Notes under the pieces: generated by a model
Seen by the model: the letters and a program-made list of their open reading frames with translations, nothing else
Told to the model about the DNA's origin: nothing
Databases searched by the model: none
Shown here: positions 9,348 to 20,438 of the stretch, piece after piece
Layout: every line of letters starts with the position of its first letter
Numbering within the stretch: the stretch's first letter is position 1
Origin: Volvariella volvacea V23
Taxonomy: Eukaryota > Basidiomycota > Agaricomycetes > Agaricales > Pluteaceae
Assembly (NCBI GenBank): GCA_000349905.1
Contig: KB722737.1
Span: forward strand, 1,412,294 to 1,433,354
Direction of reading: 5' to 3'
DNA: 21,061 nt
Program-made: the position numbers and the translations under genes

Positions 9348-12050
9348 TCAAATAAAAATCCCCTTTCTATCTTCCGCTCTCTAAGTTTCGAGTTTACAAG
9401 GAAATCGTCAACGTTCGTGGGCATGAGAAGCAAAAAGACAGGGGAAAGGGAATGGGTAGATTGGAAGCATACCATTCGGGACATATGATTCGCGGCTAAA
9501 CACATCGCAAACAGCCTCTTGCACTTGGGGTCGTCGGCGAATGGGTACCTTGAATATGACGAGCAGTATTAACACAAAGCAGCGTGGGTGATTGTGCGTA
9601 GCACTTGGCTAGGAAGATGGACTCACGAAGCTCCCAAGGTGTATGCGGCGCCTAACCCAGAAACTACAGCGATCTCATGCATATCTATACAGTTGTACCA
9701 GAACGCAATCAGCCTATGTTGGTAGGGTTTGAAAAGAGTAATGCTGACTTAAAACAGTCCAAGCTCCGGCGAATTGTGTGTGCCTCTGCAGCCAAACGAG
9801 GTGAGTGAACTATCATCCGATGTGCGGAACGGGATTGAAATTAATTCACCTTGCCATTAATTAATCCCATCCAGGGCACTGTTCCGGCATAGTGCTGCCA
9901 ACGGTGGCTTTGCTGTTTCCACCACTTCTCTTTGATAATCTAGACGCAGAAACACAGTAACACGACGACGAAGAAGTGTAAAGGATTAGCATTAACGGTA
10001 TCACATAGCTACTGGGAGAAGATGACCTGTAGGATATACACTCACCTTTTCGGGGTTAATCTCACCTTTGGACCAAAGCTTTGAGCTCTCGGGAGAGTTA
10101 TCCAAGAAGATCGTTTGGAAGACGTGTTTCTCAAGAGGCGGTGGCAGACCTTCGCTTCCGCCGGAGCCCTGTTCTTCGGGTGTAGCTTCACTGAGTTGTT
10201 GAGACGTCGGAGGAGCACCGGATGATGCAGCAGTGGATGACCCAGATGAATTCGCGTTTTGCTCAGACGTCGCAGAATTTTCTTGAGGCCCATAAGGCGA
10301 TACACCCTTAAACTGTAGGTTTTGCCGTCGTCAAATAAGAAACCCTGTTCCTTCCTGGGACCAACTCACCTGTGGTTGGTAGTTCGTAAGGTCGAAGCTC
10401 ATTTCGATCCTTCTTCTGTCCTCTGGGTAGCTCCGGATGTAGTAAAGCGGGGCAAAGTGTTTCTCTGCAAACTCGAATTGTTTCTTCTTGTCCTGGTTTG
10501 TGTCTTCATCTTGTGCGGAGCGTAGCTCGGGATCGTGTTCGACTTGGTAATACTGATATGAAACTGCCCATCAGAGTACGTAGTGAATAGCGTGGTTGTG
10601 GACGTACCTTCTTCATATAACCAAGGTCACCATGCGTAACCGTAATATCCCACAAATACTAAGAAGAGCTCTCAATCATGCTTTCCTTCTTAGACGGGAA
10701 AAAAAGACCTGTACCTTAACGTTCCCCAAAATCCTTCTCTCCAAGAAGGTGGCATCCTCACCGAGCACCTTCAACGCTGCATCCGCGTCGGTGCAAAAGA
10801 TGACCTCGTCAAACGTTTCCTCAACCTCCTCACCCGCTGGATCGACCACTCCTTGCTCGTCATTCGTGCCCTTTGTGATGCGACTCCACACTCGCACGGA
10901 TCCTCGTCTATGTCATGAGAGAGAAAAGGGGGTGAAGTGGATTTTGAGATTGGGCAAGTCGGGAAATAGGGATTATAGTCCCGGACTTACTTGGATTTCG
11001 ATGAAGATGATCGTTGTATGCGCGTTACCTCTCTATTCAAGACGACTCGAACCGATCCTTTGCTTTCTTCTTCGACGAATGATTTCCACTTTTCGTAGAG
11101 GAGCGAAAGCTTTGGGAACGCCTTCATTTGGGGTATCGATGCAAGGAACGACTCGGGAGAGTACTCGAACTGCGGGAGTACACAGGAGTTGGATATGAAT
11201 TACAGGGGAGAATGAAGCCGAAATGGGACGTACCAAGCGCATATTGTCATCCATAAAAACGCGCTCGAGTATGGCGGAGGAGATGAACGGGGTTTGGTTG
11301 CCCGTTCCGAAGAACAAGGCGACCAATGGGTACACGATGGTTTCACCGAATTCCTGATTTGAAGACGCATATATTGTAAGTGTAGAGCAGGAGAATGTAA
11401 GCGCCGGACGTACCTTTGAAAATCGAAACATGCGCAGCATAGCACTGACCGAGATCAGGGCAAAGACCGGTTCAAAGGTCTTTATGATCTTCAGCACACT
11501 ACCAAATCGTTTAATGTCGTCCTTGAACCTGGAAATGCGTAGCTGACTTAGCTTACAGCCCGCTTAGAAAGTCCAAAGTAACTCACTTATCAATCGTCTG
11601 GCTAGGAAACACGTTGCTCCAAAACTCCATCGACACACCCCCTCCATTCTTGCCCTTCCCAAAACTGACCTGCATCCCAACATCCGCACTCCCAAACCCT
11701 AGCCTCTCAAAAATCGCATACGTATTATAAAACACTGGGCTAGCGCCTTGCACACCGTCATTGACATAGTCCGCTCCATACTTGTCCTTGTCGATGGGCG
11801 CAGAGGTCGCCATTCCTCCTGCATAGGCAGAGCGTTCGTATAGGGTGACGTCGTAGCGATCTGGGTGGTGGCTGAAGGCGTAGGCGGCTGACATGCCGGT
11901 TGCGCCACCTCCGATTATGAGGACTCGGAGACGGTCATCGTGACTGTCTTCGATGTGGTTGGGCGTAGCAGAGGTGGGATCTAGGCTGCCCTGTCGTTCG
12001 TGTTGAGCAGAATTGTCGGTGGGGGTACGTTCAGCCTGTCCCTCCGGCAT
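9348..12050 (-). CDS. FAD-dependent amine-oxidase-like oxidoreductase
   Basis: A flavoprotein of the NAD/FAD-binding, amine-oxidase-like group (COG2907-like as I recall it). The substrate cannot be told from sequence. My model has 13 exons: 12050-11587, 11528-11414, 11353-11234, 11169-10991, 10907-10715, 10658-10608, 10552-10370, 10312-10046, 9939-9850, 9785-9749, 9684-9627, 9548-9473 and 9380-9348, giving 1866 nt and 621 residues. The dinucleotide-binding fold is explicit: VLIIGGGATG (43-52), with the strand-2 acid E72 in LYERS and AGGMA after it. The C-terminal flavin-side block NGKRHTQFAGAWTVLNMHEIA is intact across three exons. A Ser/Ala/Gln/Gly-rich insert sits in exon 8. There is no signal peptide; the first 40 residues are polar and disordered-looking. 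The last exon is the weakest part: without the 9472-9381 intron, the frame runs on to a TGA at 9332. Confidence 0.85.
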
Positions 12051-12499
12051 GATGGAGATAGTGTAGGAGTCGAGTTTACGATCGAGACCACTGGCAACTC
12101 GAGATACGATCCTGGGCTAACATCGTGTCATCCCGGCTGGTTGGAGTCCGTGACGCTACCGCGTAGATTGTGATTGATCTTTCGCGAGCGTATTGATGAC
12201 GAACTGGTGCTTAAGACCGCCCATCTTTTCCTTGAAGGTAGACAGTCCGCCCAGTAGGATAGCCTGAACAGCAATGTCGTGGGGGGTGAAAGAAATACGG
12301 AGCAGAGCAGGGACCTATTGCCCCATATAGAAACTGTGGCACAAAATGTACTCGCAACTATCCAATGGATCTTTACAACATACAGTAGGGCCAGGTCGCA
12401 TATATGTAAGGTTATGGAGACTGTAGGCAATTAAAGAAGCTACAAAGTGAGCGCCTGCGCACTACCTTTTTACATAGCTACAAAACTTAACAATACCGT
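12051..12499. other. Intergenic region between XRN1 and the FAD oxidoreductase
   Basis: Both neighbours are on the minus strand, so this 449-bp stretch should contain the XRN1 3' untranslated region (nearer 12499) and the promoter of the oxidoreductase (nearer 12051). An open frame at 12128-12430 has no recognisable family, and I treat it as chance. No RNA gene was recognised. Confidence 0.5.
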
Positions 12500-15400
12500 C
12501 TAAAAACTAGCACCCCACCCTCTTCCTCTTCCTCTCCCCCTTCCTCTGTCGCCTGGTCCACCACCGCGTGGAGGTGATTCTATGGCAAAAGCTTGATTCT
12601 GAGCAGTCACCCAGGCATGTGACTCAGATGAAAGTGACATATGCAATATGTGGGGATGTTGCTGCTGTGGAGAATGCGTGGAACTGTGAGCATGGCCGGC
12701 TTTGGCCATCTGACTGTAGCTAAGCTGCGACTGATGCGATGCTCCTCCGCCTATTGCACCTTGTGCTGGGGGTCCCCAGCCACGGTTTTGAGTTGCGGTA
12801 TGTTGTGCATATGGGCGCCTGTCGCAATGCAATTAGCCGAAACCCTATTGTCCCAATGCCGCAATGCTTACGCAGTGAGAGCAGGTTTGAAGCCAGATGC
12901 CGCATCTTGTTCTGGCGGTGGTTGTACAAATGGACGAGGCCCGAAACTGGGTCTAAACGGTGATGCGATAGCAGGAACAGGCTTAGCATGCGGCTGCAGT
13001 GATTTTACGAATTGCGGGTTCGTTAGGTTGAGGCATGAGTCAAACTTGACTTCTGCACCGCGATATTGTGAGCAGCTGCATTCGTAATTGCACGAAGTTT
13101 AAGAAAAGCTGGAAGTCAAAAAGTAAGTACATTACCGTCCGTCTAGCGTATCTCCAGAAATGAATGTGCTGTCCCAGATCACGTCGATGGTCTTGCTATT
13201 AATCCCTACAACCACACCTTTCGTGGCAAGTGGAACAGATCCGGAGTCACGGACCATCACAACTCTGTCGCCCAAGGCAAACGTTTGGTTCAATAACCAA
13301 TAACCTGCGTGACTGGGTTTGAGCACCGCCTGTCTTGTAATGTTTTTAAAGGATACACGCTTCTGTATAAGTGAAGCATGGGCCTTGTGTATCCTATCAG
13401 CCAAGGCCTCGATCTCCGCTACGGTACCCTATCAAGCAAATTAATTGCGTTCTGTAAGCAAGAAAATGGCATACCTCTTCGAGTTGGTCGCAGAAGAGGG
13501 AGACACGCCTGAAATCATGTACACCCTTAGACTTTAACCAGGCTTCGAGTTGCTCAGCCCTCGCCTCGGCATCGCCTCTGATAAATATTTCTTCGATTTT
13601 AGGCATGACTACCCTCGGCAACAAATCATCAGCGGCGTTCAGAATAGAACTTAATAGCTCACCATCCCATCGCCCATCGAGGCACCTAAATACTTCCGGG
13701 AAATTCGCCTTGTACTCGCGAACCAACTCGATAGCCTTCTCGCTGAATTCCCAACTCTGCCCGTCCTTTCTTGAATAATTAATGACCTTTAAAGCCTTCG
13801 CATCGAACTTCAAATTCAATCCCCAATTGGTCTTCTGCTCATCTTGCCCGAGTACCATAAAACTCGAAGTAATTTTTGATAGTGCCTTTCCAGAGATTCC
13901 TATCATGCGGCAAGCATGATATGAAGGGTAGTAGCGCCCTGCGTTACGGTTTGCGATGATCGATTTGAAGGCATTAAGCTCGGTTTTCTCGGAAGGGTCA
14001 GACTAATTCAAAGCGAATAGGCACCACGTTAGTCAAGTTTATCATGATATAAAGCACTCAACTCACGACAAGGGAGACGCAGAGTGTATTCTTCTCCGTA
14101 GCGTATACTTCTGCAGCTGTCCCATAAGCACTCTCTCCGAGAAAGAACACATTACTGCCTTGAGGAAATTCTTCAGATATGGGCGGTGCCTCCCTCTCCA
14201 AGTAGCGTGGATCCTCCGACCCAACTTCCTGAACGCACATCTGCACTGCGTGTTCTACTTCATTTTCTGCGCCTTCGTAATCCTTCACCAGTGCTCCAGT
14301 GTCCAAGCGTTTGAGACCTAAGCAACAGGATCTGCTCGGTGCATTGTCCATACTTGAAAAGCTCACATACCTCGTAAAGGTCTGATGTGCAACAACGCAT
14401 TGATTTCACCGGCATTAACCTTGCACTTCTCCAACCATTCCCCTTTGATCCTCTTTATGCTCGCACTCCAGGCATTGGCCACACGCGGTTCATGTAATGT
14501 GCGTACGACCTTGGGGCGTAAGCCCGGTCTGAGGGATACCTTTTCGTACTTGGACAATGAGTCCGAAACTGCGACCACCTTTCCCTCTCGTAGGAAGGGC
14601 CAATCGATGAATACCCGTTTTGACAAAAACCTTTCCGCGATTAACTCTGTCTTTTCGCCCTTGTAAGGGTTGGTAATGTCCAATACCATCGACTTGGCTC
14701 CAGATTTAAAACGATAGGCATCGGCATTGCTCAGACGCAGCTCAGCTGCATGTGGGAGAGTCTCGAATAACGGAAACCCTGCAAGCGCATTTTTGCGGAG
14801 TAGCACCCCGTCACACAAGCCTTGGACGAGGCGAAGGCCGTGGAGCGTAGGTAAATCGAATTTTTCCATTTTACAACGGCACCTGGTGATGGCGGGAAAG
14901 GTTCCGGGAAGCGGAGATGAATACAACGATGTATTTTCTTCATCGTAGGTGAATTTGAGGTTAATGCCTGATGTGTTGCGTTGTTTCTCCTCCTTTGTTA
15001 GACGGTGTTCACGACCTAATAATGAATCTGTGGTGAGTAATTGTTGGAGATGAGATAAATCCGCTTACGAGACATTGCCTCCAACAGCCTCTTTTCGTCG
15101 ATGAACGGGATTTTCTCAATGGCCTCCCAATCATGCTTCTTTCCATTGAGATCCGATTCAAACTTTAACGGGTAGAAATCGAGGATAGGAGAATTTGCGT
15201 CGTACATCAAGTCCTGTTGGCGTAAATTCCATTAGTCATAAATAGTAAACAGGGCGGCTTTAGCAAGAAAAGGGATCGATATTTTAGTAAAAGGAAATCG
15301 TTGAACATACTCGGTAGGCTAAGGGAATGTGCTCTCTGCTTGCAACAGGAAGAACTCCCATTAATTGCTCGAATGGTCTTAGGGGTTGACCGAGTTCAAA

Positions 15401-18005
15401 TGTAAAGGACATTTTGTCCACGCCGCGAAGGTCTAATATAATTCAACATCGAAGTTATGACAGACGTTCAAAGGACGTACCAGAAATCCTTGGTGCATAG
15501 TAGTAACTGTAGAACCACCTCCAAGACGCCACACCGGTGTAGTAATAGTGCATAACCCATTGCAACCCTTGAACGTACTGATAGGTAAGGGCTCGCATTT
15601 GATCTTCGTCATCGTATGATATGTTCAGTTTCACCTATCGAAGATACAAGTTGAGTAAAGGAAGTAAAGGAATGCAATGTTCATACCCTATAATAGTCCC
15701 TCTTCCATTGATTCATTTGCGTCTTGTCGTATTTGTTCAATGCCCCCTCCATAGCCAACTCGTTCTCTCCGTCATCTTCATCCGAGATCTCAGTACGACT
15801 TCCTCCGAGGCCCTCACTATCATCATCGTCGTCGTCGTCTTCACTACTTTTGATGCGTACCCAGTCAGAAAAGTCGCCAATATCCTCAGTTGCAACCGAG
15901 GATTCATCTCCCCATCTACTGCCCCAAGTTCCACTCATATCACCGACATTGTGCATAGTTAGGTTCATCACCCCTTCAACGATCCTAATATCACTCCTAT
16001 CCGTGGAACCGCTTCCACGTAAAGCCGAGGAAAACCTCAAACACACCATATTCACGCCGTTCTCGTCGAACTCATCCCAGCTCACTTCCAACCCCCAGTG
16101 TTCTGCAAGGGCCTTGATGAATATCTTGTCTCGCGAAGCAAAGTTATTTTCCAATGTGAGGACATCAGCTATCTGCTGTTCACTTGTGCAGGACGCCTTC
16201 CTCTGGGAAAGAACGAAGGACTTGATTTTGCGAAGTAGCTTTTTTTGAATGTGTGTAGGAGCTAATGAACCGACGTGTTATCCCAGAGAAACTGAGCAGC
16301 GTGATAATAAAGTCATACCAAGCCTAGATCCATGTGTTATCGGATCCACCCCCTGGTTGTATCCCTCCCGTTTTTCTTTTACCCAATTCATATCCGCGTA
16401 ATCCTTCTCGAAGATTTCTCTTTCCCAAATGACCATCTCGTCCAATACGACTTGCAATCTCTTAGTATTAATGGTCCCGTTTTCGTTTAGATACCCATCT
16501 ACGTCAATGCGATGTTAAGCATACAAGTCCCGCTTGCAATAAACATGGTAACAAGAGAGACTCACCAAGGCACGGCAACACGGACTTGTATACATCAAAC
16601 AACTTCCCAAATCCATTCGAGTGAATATGCAGATCAGGGAGGTTGGGCAAGAAGTCGTTCCCAACAAATACAGCAAGAAGGACGAAGTCGTCGATGACTC
16701 GCTCAAGGCTGTACTTGAAGGGTAACTGGTCCTGAATATCTCGGAATTCCATATCAAGGTATTCCCGCATTAGCGAGAGGTGAAAGAGGAAGAAGTTCGT
16801 ATATTTGGGACTGGAAATGGCAAGTAGATACCAGTGTCATGACGAAATATCCAAGTCACTTACCCCGAGTTGTGCTTTTTCCTCACTGGCCCGTATTTAA
16901 CCTCCTCTCTCAACAAACAGAAATGAGGGTCGTGGCTAATCAAACCCAGCATAATAAGGTCTGCGTCGAGACCGTACAAGCAGTGTCGAGTATTGGGGTT
17001 ATAGTCCGGTTGCGCTCGAGACGATCTGATGTACTCCATGATCTTGTGTTCGCCTTCTCCGGGGACTTCGTGGCCTGATAGCACAACCTGTACTTGCCGC
17101 CAGTCGGCGTCATTGGTGATCTTTGCGTTGATAAAATAACGGAGTTGGTTGGATAGTCTTGCCATGAAGGGCGTGCCTTTAATAATAAACACGTGCGTAA
17201 GGGTTATGAATGGGAGAACAGATCGTTTTGGAAGCGAAAGCGGGGATCTAGAAAAGAGCATACCTGGTGTAATACAATTGCTATCAAACGCCTTTTCTTC
17301 TGGCAACTTTTCTCCTTTCTTCAATGCTTCTTCTATAAGCTCCTGCGCCTTTTTCGCGTTCTTGAATCTTCGACTGCGCTGCTGATTCATCTTCGCTCTG
17401 GGGGCTACGCCGTCTACTGCTATAAAGAACAATTTCTTGGGGTTGATCTTGGAGAAAATGTAGTCGACATAAGTGAAGATAGACGTAAATATCTGTTCTT
17501 CAGTGATGCGAGCATGAGCGTCGTCGTCGTTAGGATGAGCGCCTAGGATACATGATCGCGACCAAAAACGGATATGTAAAGTTAAGTGAAGTCGCAATAT
17601 AAAGCCATGAATACGCACAATTGTGGATTATCCCATTGAAGTCCAAGTAAAAATTATCTGAGCGTTATAGTTCGCATAGATTGACACATAAGTATGGGCG
17701 TCAAAGGCCCTCTACCGACATTGTCCAGCTGCATAGAAACGCACCAAATTCGGGAATTCTATCCCCTTGAATGAGCTGAGACGTTAATGGGTATCGGTCC
17801 CTATAACATCGATTGGCATTCAATAAGATTGCAGTTAATACTTGACCTACGAAACATATCGAAAAAACTGCGCCAAGGTTGAATACATTATTTATTTAGC
17901 AGAAGCGCCTAGTAAATGAGACTTGAACGCACCTTTGGGATGCCTATTCCCACCAAAGTTGTGAGAAATCTTGATCCCCTGCATTCGTAAGAAATACTCA
18001 CCCAT
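12500..18005 (-). CDS. XRN1: XRN1: 5'-3' exoribonuclease 1
   Basis: The cytoplasmic exonuclease that degrades decapped, 5'-monophosphate mRNA. My model has 19 exons: 18005-18002, 17943-17933, 17867-17851, 17800-17745, 17657-17619, 17542-17264, 17176-16864, 16810-16566, 16498-16319, 16261-15687, 15634-15481, 15432-15311, 15213-15069, 15027-14371, 14317-14067, 14002-13475, 13428-13136, 13075-12872 and 12818-12500 (4392 nt, 1463 residues; yeast 1528). It starts MGIPKFFRYVSDRYP. Active-site residues fall at the published Xrn1 positions: D35 (YLDFNG), H41, K93, Q97, R100, R101, E176 and E178 (GEGEHK), D206 and D208 (DADLI). The later Asp is at 292 (GNDFLP). The YVQGLQWV...HYYY block follows, then an acidic loop with a long Asp run, SH3-like and winged-helix regions, and the RCSQYRG motif. 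The tail is Gln/His/Pro-rich and ends in Gly-Arg repeats, a possible RNA-binding RGG-type end. Confidence 0.97.
17944..18001 (-). other. XRN1 intron 1, directly after the initiator codon
   Basis: On the minus strand the leader reads ATGG|GTGAGT and the acceptor is GGGAATAG|GCATCCCAAAG, with a TTCTCAC branch-like site in between. The intron is 58 nt, normal for this window. It splits Gly2 after its first base. Without it the frame shows ATA where the family has its initiator Met. With it the N-terminus is exactly MGIPK and the catalytic residue numbering matches characterised Xrn1. Confidence 0.88.
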
Positions 18006-18021
18006 AGTTCAGATGAAATGA

Positions 18022-18049
18022 GAGAAACAGAGCGCGAGAAACAGAGCGC
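18022..18049 (-). repeat. Perfect 14-bp tandem duplication in the XRN1 leader/promoter
   Basis: GAGAAACAGAGCGC occurs twice with no gap (18022-18035 and 18036-18049); on the coding strand it is GCGCTCTGTTTCTC. It lies 17 to 44 nt upstream of the XRN1 start codon, so it is probably in the 5' leader or at the transcription start. The second copy is pyrimidine-rich on the coding strand, as is common near fungal start sites. Confidence 0.8.
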
Positions 18050-18390
18050 GGAATGAGTAGCGTTCAGAAGATGACTGCGCTGTCCATTCCCTTTTAGGGA
18101 TCCCTGATCTCCGAGCACGTAAGACACATCTTTGAATTCTTACTCTATTTGAAAGATTCCCAGCCAACAGTGCTTCAGAGTAAATTTGCACCAGAGAAAC
18201 GCTAGTCCTCGTACTTGAAGACTACTAGCACCAACAATGGTGATGGACGTCCCAACATTTGAGAGCGTGGGAAGCACAACCTGTCAGCGACCAAAACAAG
18301 ACTCGGCAGCAAACTGCATTAACCTTTGGTGCAGACGCCCCTTCCTCTTCACGATAAAAGGCCTTATGAATTCACCTCTGCTGCAGCTGT
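18050..18390. promoter_or_regulatory. Region upstream of XRN1 and of the F-box pseudogene
   Basis: The gap is between divergent units: the XRN1 promoter should lie in its left part. A small inverted repeat, GCTAGT (18201-18206) and ACTAGC (18224-18229), flanks an 17-nt spacer. An ATG-initiated frame from 18237 shows no family resemblance. No TATA box is obvious. Confidence 0.4.
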
Positions 18391-19570
18391 TTGGGTCGAT
18401 GGCAGGTTCAATTGGCGATGGGGAAGGCAGAGACCGCATCGGATCCCAACACCACGATGCTGAATCCGCGCCACGACGGTATTGGCGATATTGAGGCCAA
18501 AGTCCTGTCTCTCGGAGCTAGGATCCAGGAATTTGAACAACATCAGGATGTGTCGCACATCTATCGTAGAAATCCGACCATGCTCCCCGCCACTTCCCCA
18601 ATTCACGATCTTCGCGATGACATACTCAGAGGGATCTTCACTCCCTGCCTGCCTCACCAATCACCATGCGCTCATAAAGATCAATCAAGCTCCTCTGATT
18701 CTATGCCGCATTTTCAGTCATTGGAGAGAAGTAGCCCTCGCGACGCCTCATTTATGGTCGTCGATCCACATCCCCTATATCCAAGAAGACCCCTTAAAAT
18801 CAGCATCATTTATTTGGGCTGGCGAAATCGTTTGGACGCGGTAGGCGACGAAGATCCCGCTGTGGTAATGAGTCTCATCAATTTGTTAATTTCGTTCAGC
18901 CATAGATGGAAGCACATCTAATTCGAGGTTAATCCTGACGTCCCTTATCACAAACTACCCTTACTTTTCCATTCAGATGATCTACATATCTTGGAGTTGC
19001 TTACTCTTGTCAGTGGCTTTTCTATGAGGTCTCCCAGCTGGTGCCCTAATCAAGGGACTGCAGCATCACACGAGGCTCACCCACTCCACAATTTGGATCG
19101 ACAATTCCGGTTATTGTCCCAGTGGCTGTAGGGGTCCTGTTCGTCTATTGATCAAGGCAATGATTGTACGGCCAGACAAATCGGCCTTTCTCCCCAATCT
19201 TCGATTTCTGACATATATTCATTCGAACATCAAGGATCACTACTACAATGGCCTAATACTCTCTCGTACGTCTAAGGATTCAACCGGCGTTGCTGTGCTC
19301 AAGCATGTGCACACCTCCTTCTGAGCGCTAAAAACCATCGAGCTCCACTCCGAGCTGGAACCTGTAGGCGCTATTGTGCCAAGACTGGAACTGAAATACC
19401 TTTCGGTGCATGGGTCCGTCTTTTCTGCAAACTACACGCTCTGCAGGCGGAATGGAATATTTATGGGTTTGAATAGAGACCACGAATATAACCCCGATGG
19501 GCAACTCGAGTTACTGAAGCAGGACTACTATGGCGCAGAAGGAGAGGAGACAAAGGCGGAGGAAATATAG
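18391..19570 (+). pseudogene. Decayed Agaricomycete F-box protein gene
   Basis: The layout is that of the large Agaricomycete F-box family. A short coiled coil (IEAKVLSLGARIQEFEQ) is followed by a spacer and then the F-box (SPIHDLRDDILRGIFTPCLP). After that the frame breaks. The next F-box part, APLILCRIFSHWREVALATPHLWSSIHI, is in the following frame from about 18666. The shift coincides with a TGCC direct doubling at 18646-18653. That second frame stops at 18844. A typical downstream piece, LLISFSHRWKHI, lies in the first frame and stops at 18921. Later fragments are scattered, the last open piece being 19376-19570 (PRLELKYLSVHGS). With at least two frame changes and several stops, and no introns that repair them, I call it a pseudogene. 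In living relatives such proteins are presumed SCF ubiquitin-ligase substrate adaptors. Confidence 0.75.
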
Positions 19571-19784
19571 TCATACCAGTGGTTTTCATTTCACTGCGGA
19601 TTGTATCCACGCTGTGTTTTAGCATCCCATTTTCCATGAATCTTCCCTATTACCTCGTTTTTGTCTGGGGGTGTTTTTTCTCGTCCCTCCGTTGGGCTTG
19701 AGCGCTTGACCTTATGTAAGAAGTCGCCATCGTTTCATCGGACCATCATCTCCGGCAATCTTCAAGCCCTCAAGTACTCAAGCA
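19571..19784. promoter_or_regulatory. Gap upstream of the second F-box-like ORF
   Basis: Only 214 bp separate the pseudogene from the next start codon. It includes a T-rich tract (about 19660-19685) and TTCAAGCCCTCAAGTACTCAAGCA just before the ATG at 19785, with CAAG repeated three to four times. It could hold a small promoter, but nothing is diagnostic. Confidence 0.3.
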
Positions 19785-20438
19785 ATGAGGAGTGTCCCAT
19801 CAAGGGATGAACTAACACAAGATGGAGATTCGACAGGCATCGTTACAGCACTCAACACCATCAACTACTCTTCATCTTCGACCAATGTCTCAGTTGGGCA
19901 TCTGGGTCACTCAGACCATGTCGGCTCAGAAGAACCAACGCCCAATATGGAGGAACTTATCAAATTAAATAGAGAATACAAGAAACTGTTGAACGATATG
20001 GCATTGAAGAATGCCTTGTTGAAAAGGGAGAACCAGCGTCTTTGTAATGTGGTGGAGCTATCTGCACTCAACTTGGTGGAAGTACCCTCCAACGCGTCAA
20101 ATGATGCCTTGCACATTTTTCCTGCAGAGGTTTGGGAAATAGTCGCACAACATGCGTGCATTGATGATGGTGAAACAGGCTGCTCGCTGTCCCTCGTTTC
20201 TCGTTCAGTGTACAAGTTTACTCATCCATCCCTTCTTGACCTCTTACCACCACCTTCCTATTCAGGACAAGGCCTCCCCTCGATATCTCGCTCATCGTGG
20301 ACACCCTCCAGTGCTTCCGATGCCCTCTGGGCTAGGAGGATTAAGTTGCCAGCAAGCCGCAAGGCTGGGCACCTGGTTGGGAACACGATTGATGGGCGCA
20401 ATGGGGTGGATGCCTCCAGATGGGTTTGGATGTGGTAA
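19785..20438 (+). CDS. Short F-box-like protein with an unrelated tail
   Basis: An intact 217-codon frame. Residues 1-53 are Ser/Thr-rich. Residues 54-90 form a likely coiled coil rich in Leu, Lys and Glu (EELIKLNREYKKLLNDM). Residues 110-147 resemble the F-box-like block of the Agaricomycete family (FPAEVWEIVAQHACIDDGE, then TGCSLSLVSR). In the family this is followed by several hundred residues of leucine-rich or variable sequence. Here similarity stops at about residue 147 (nucleotide 20226), and a Pro/Ser-rich 70-residue tail of no recognisable origin follows. It could be a truncated copy, a fusion to inserted DNA, or a gene whose true 3' exons I missed. The start has a reasonable A at -3. 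Function, if any, would be as a Skp1-binding adaptor; this is an inference. Confidence 0.5.
   Translation: MRSVPSRDELTQDGDSTGIVTALNTINYSSSSTNVSVGHLGHSDHVGSEEPTPNMEELIKLNREYKKLLNDMALKNALLKRENQRLCNVVELSALNLVEVPSNASNDALHIFPAEVWEIVAQHACIDDGETGCSLSLVSRSVYKFTHPSLLDLLPPPSYSGQGLPSISRSSWTPSSASDALWARRIKLPASRKAGHLVGNTIDGRNGVDASRWVWMW

Noticed and set aside
12128..12430. Minus-strand 100-codon frame between XRN1 and the FAD gene
   Set aside because: It has no family resemblance and its composition is like intergenic DNA; more likely 3' UTR or promoter.
15724..16248. Plus-strand 174-codon Ser-rich frame
   Set aside because: It is antisense to XRN1 exon 10; its Ser run is the complement of the Asp run in XRN1.
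17909..18127. Upstream in-frame start for XRN1 giving an N-terminal extension ending ...LVGIGIPK
   Set aside because: The ATGG|GTGAGT donor and AATAG acceptor restore the exact family N-terminus, and residue numbering of all early catalytic residues matches characterised Xrn1 only with that start.
18237..18494. 85-codon plus-strand frame upstream of the F-box pseudogene
   Set aside because: It overlaps the pseudogene in another frame and shows no family signature.
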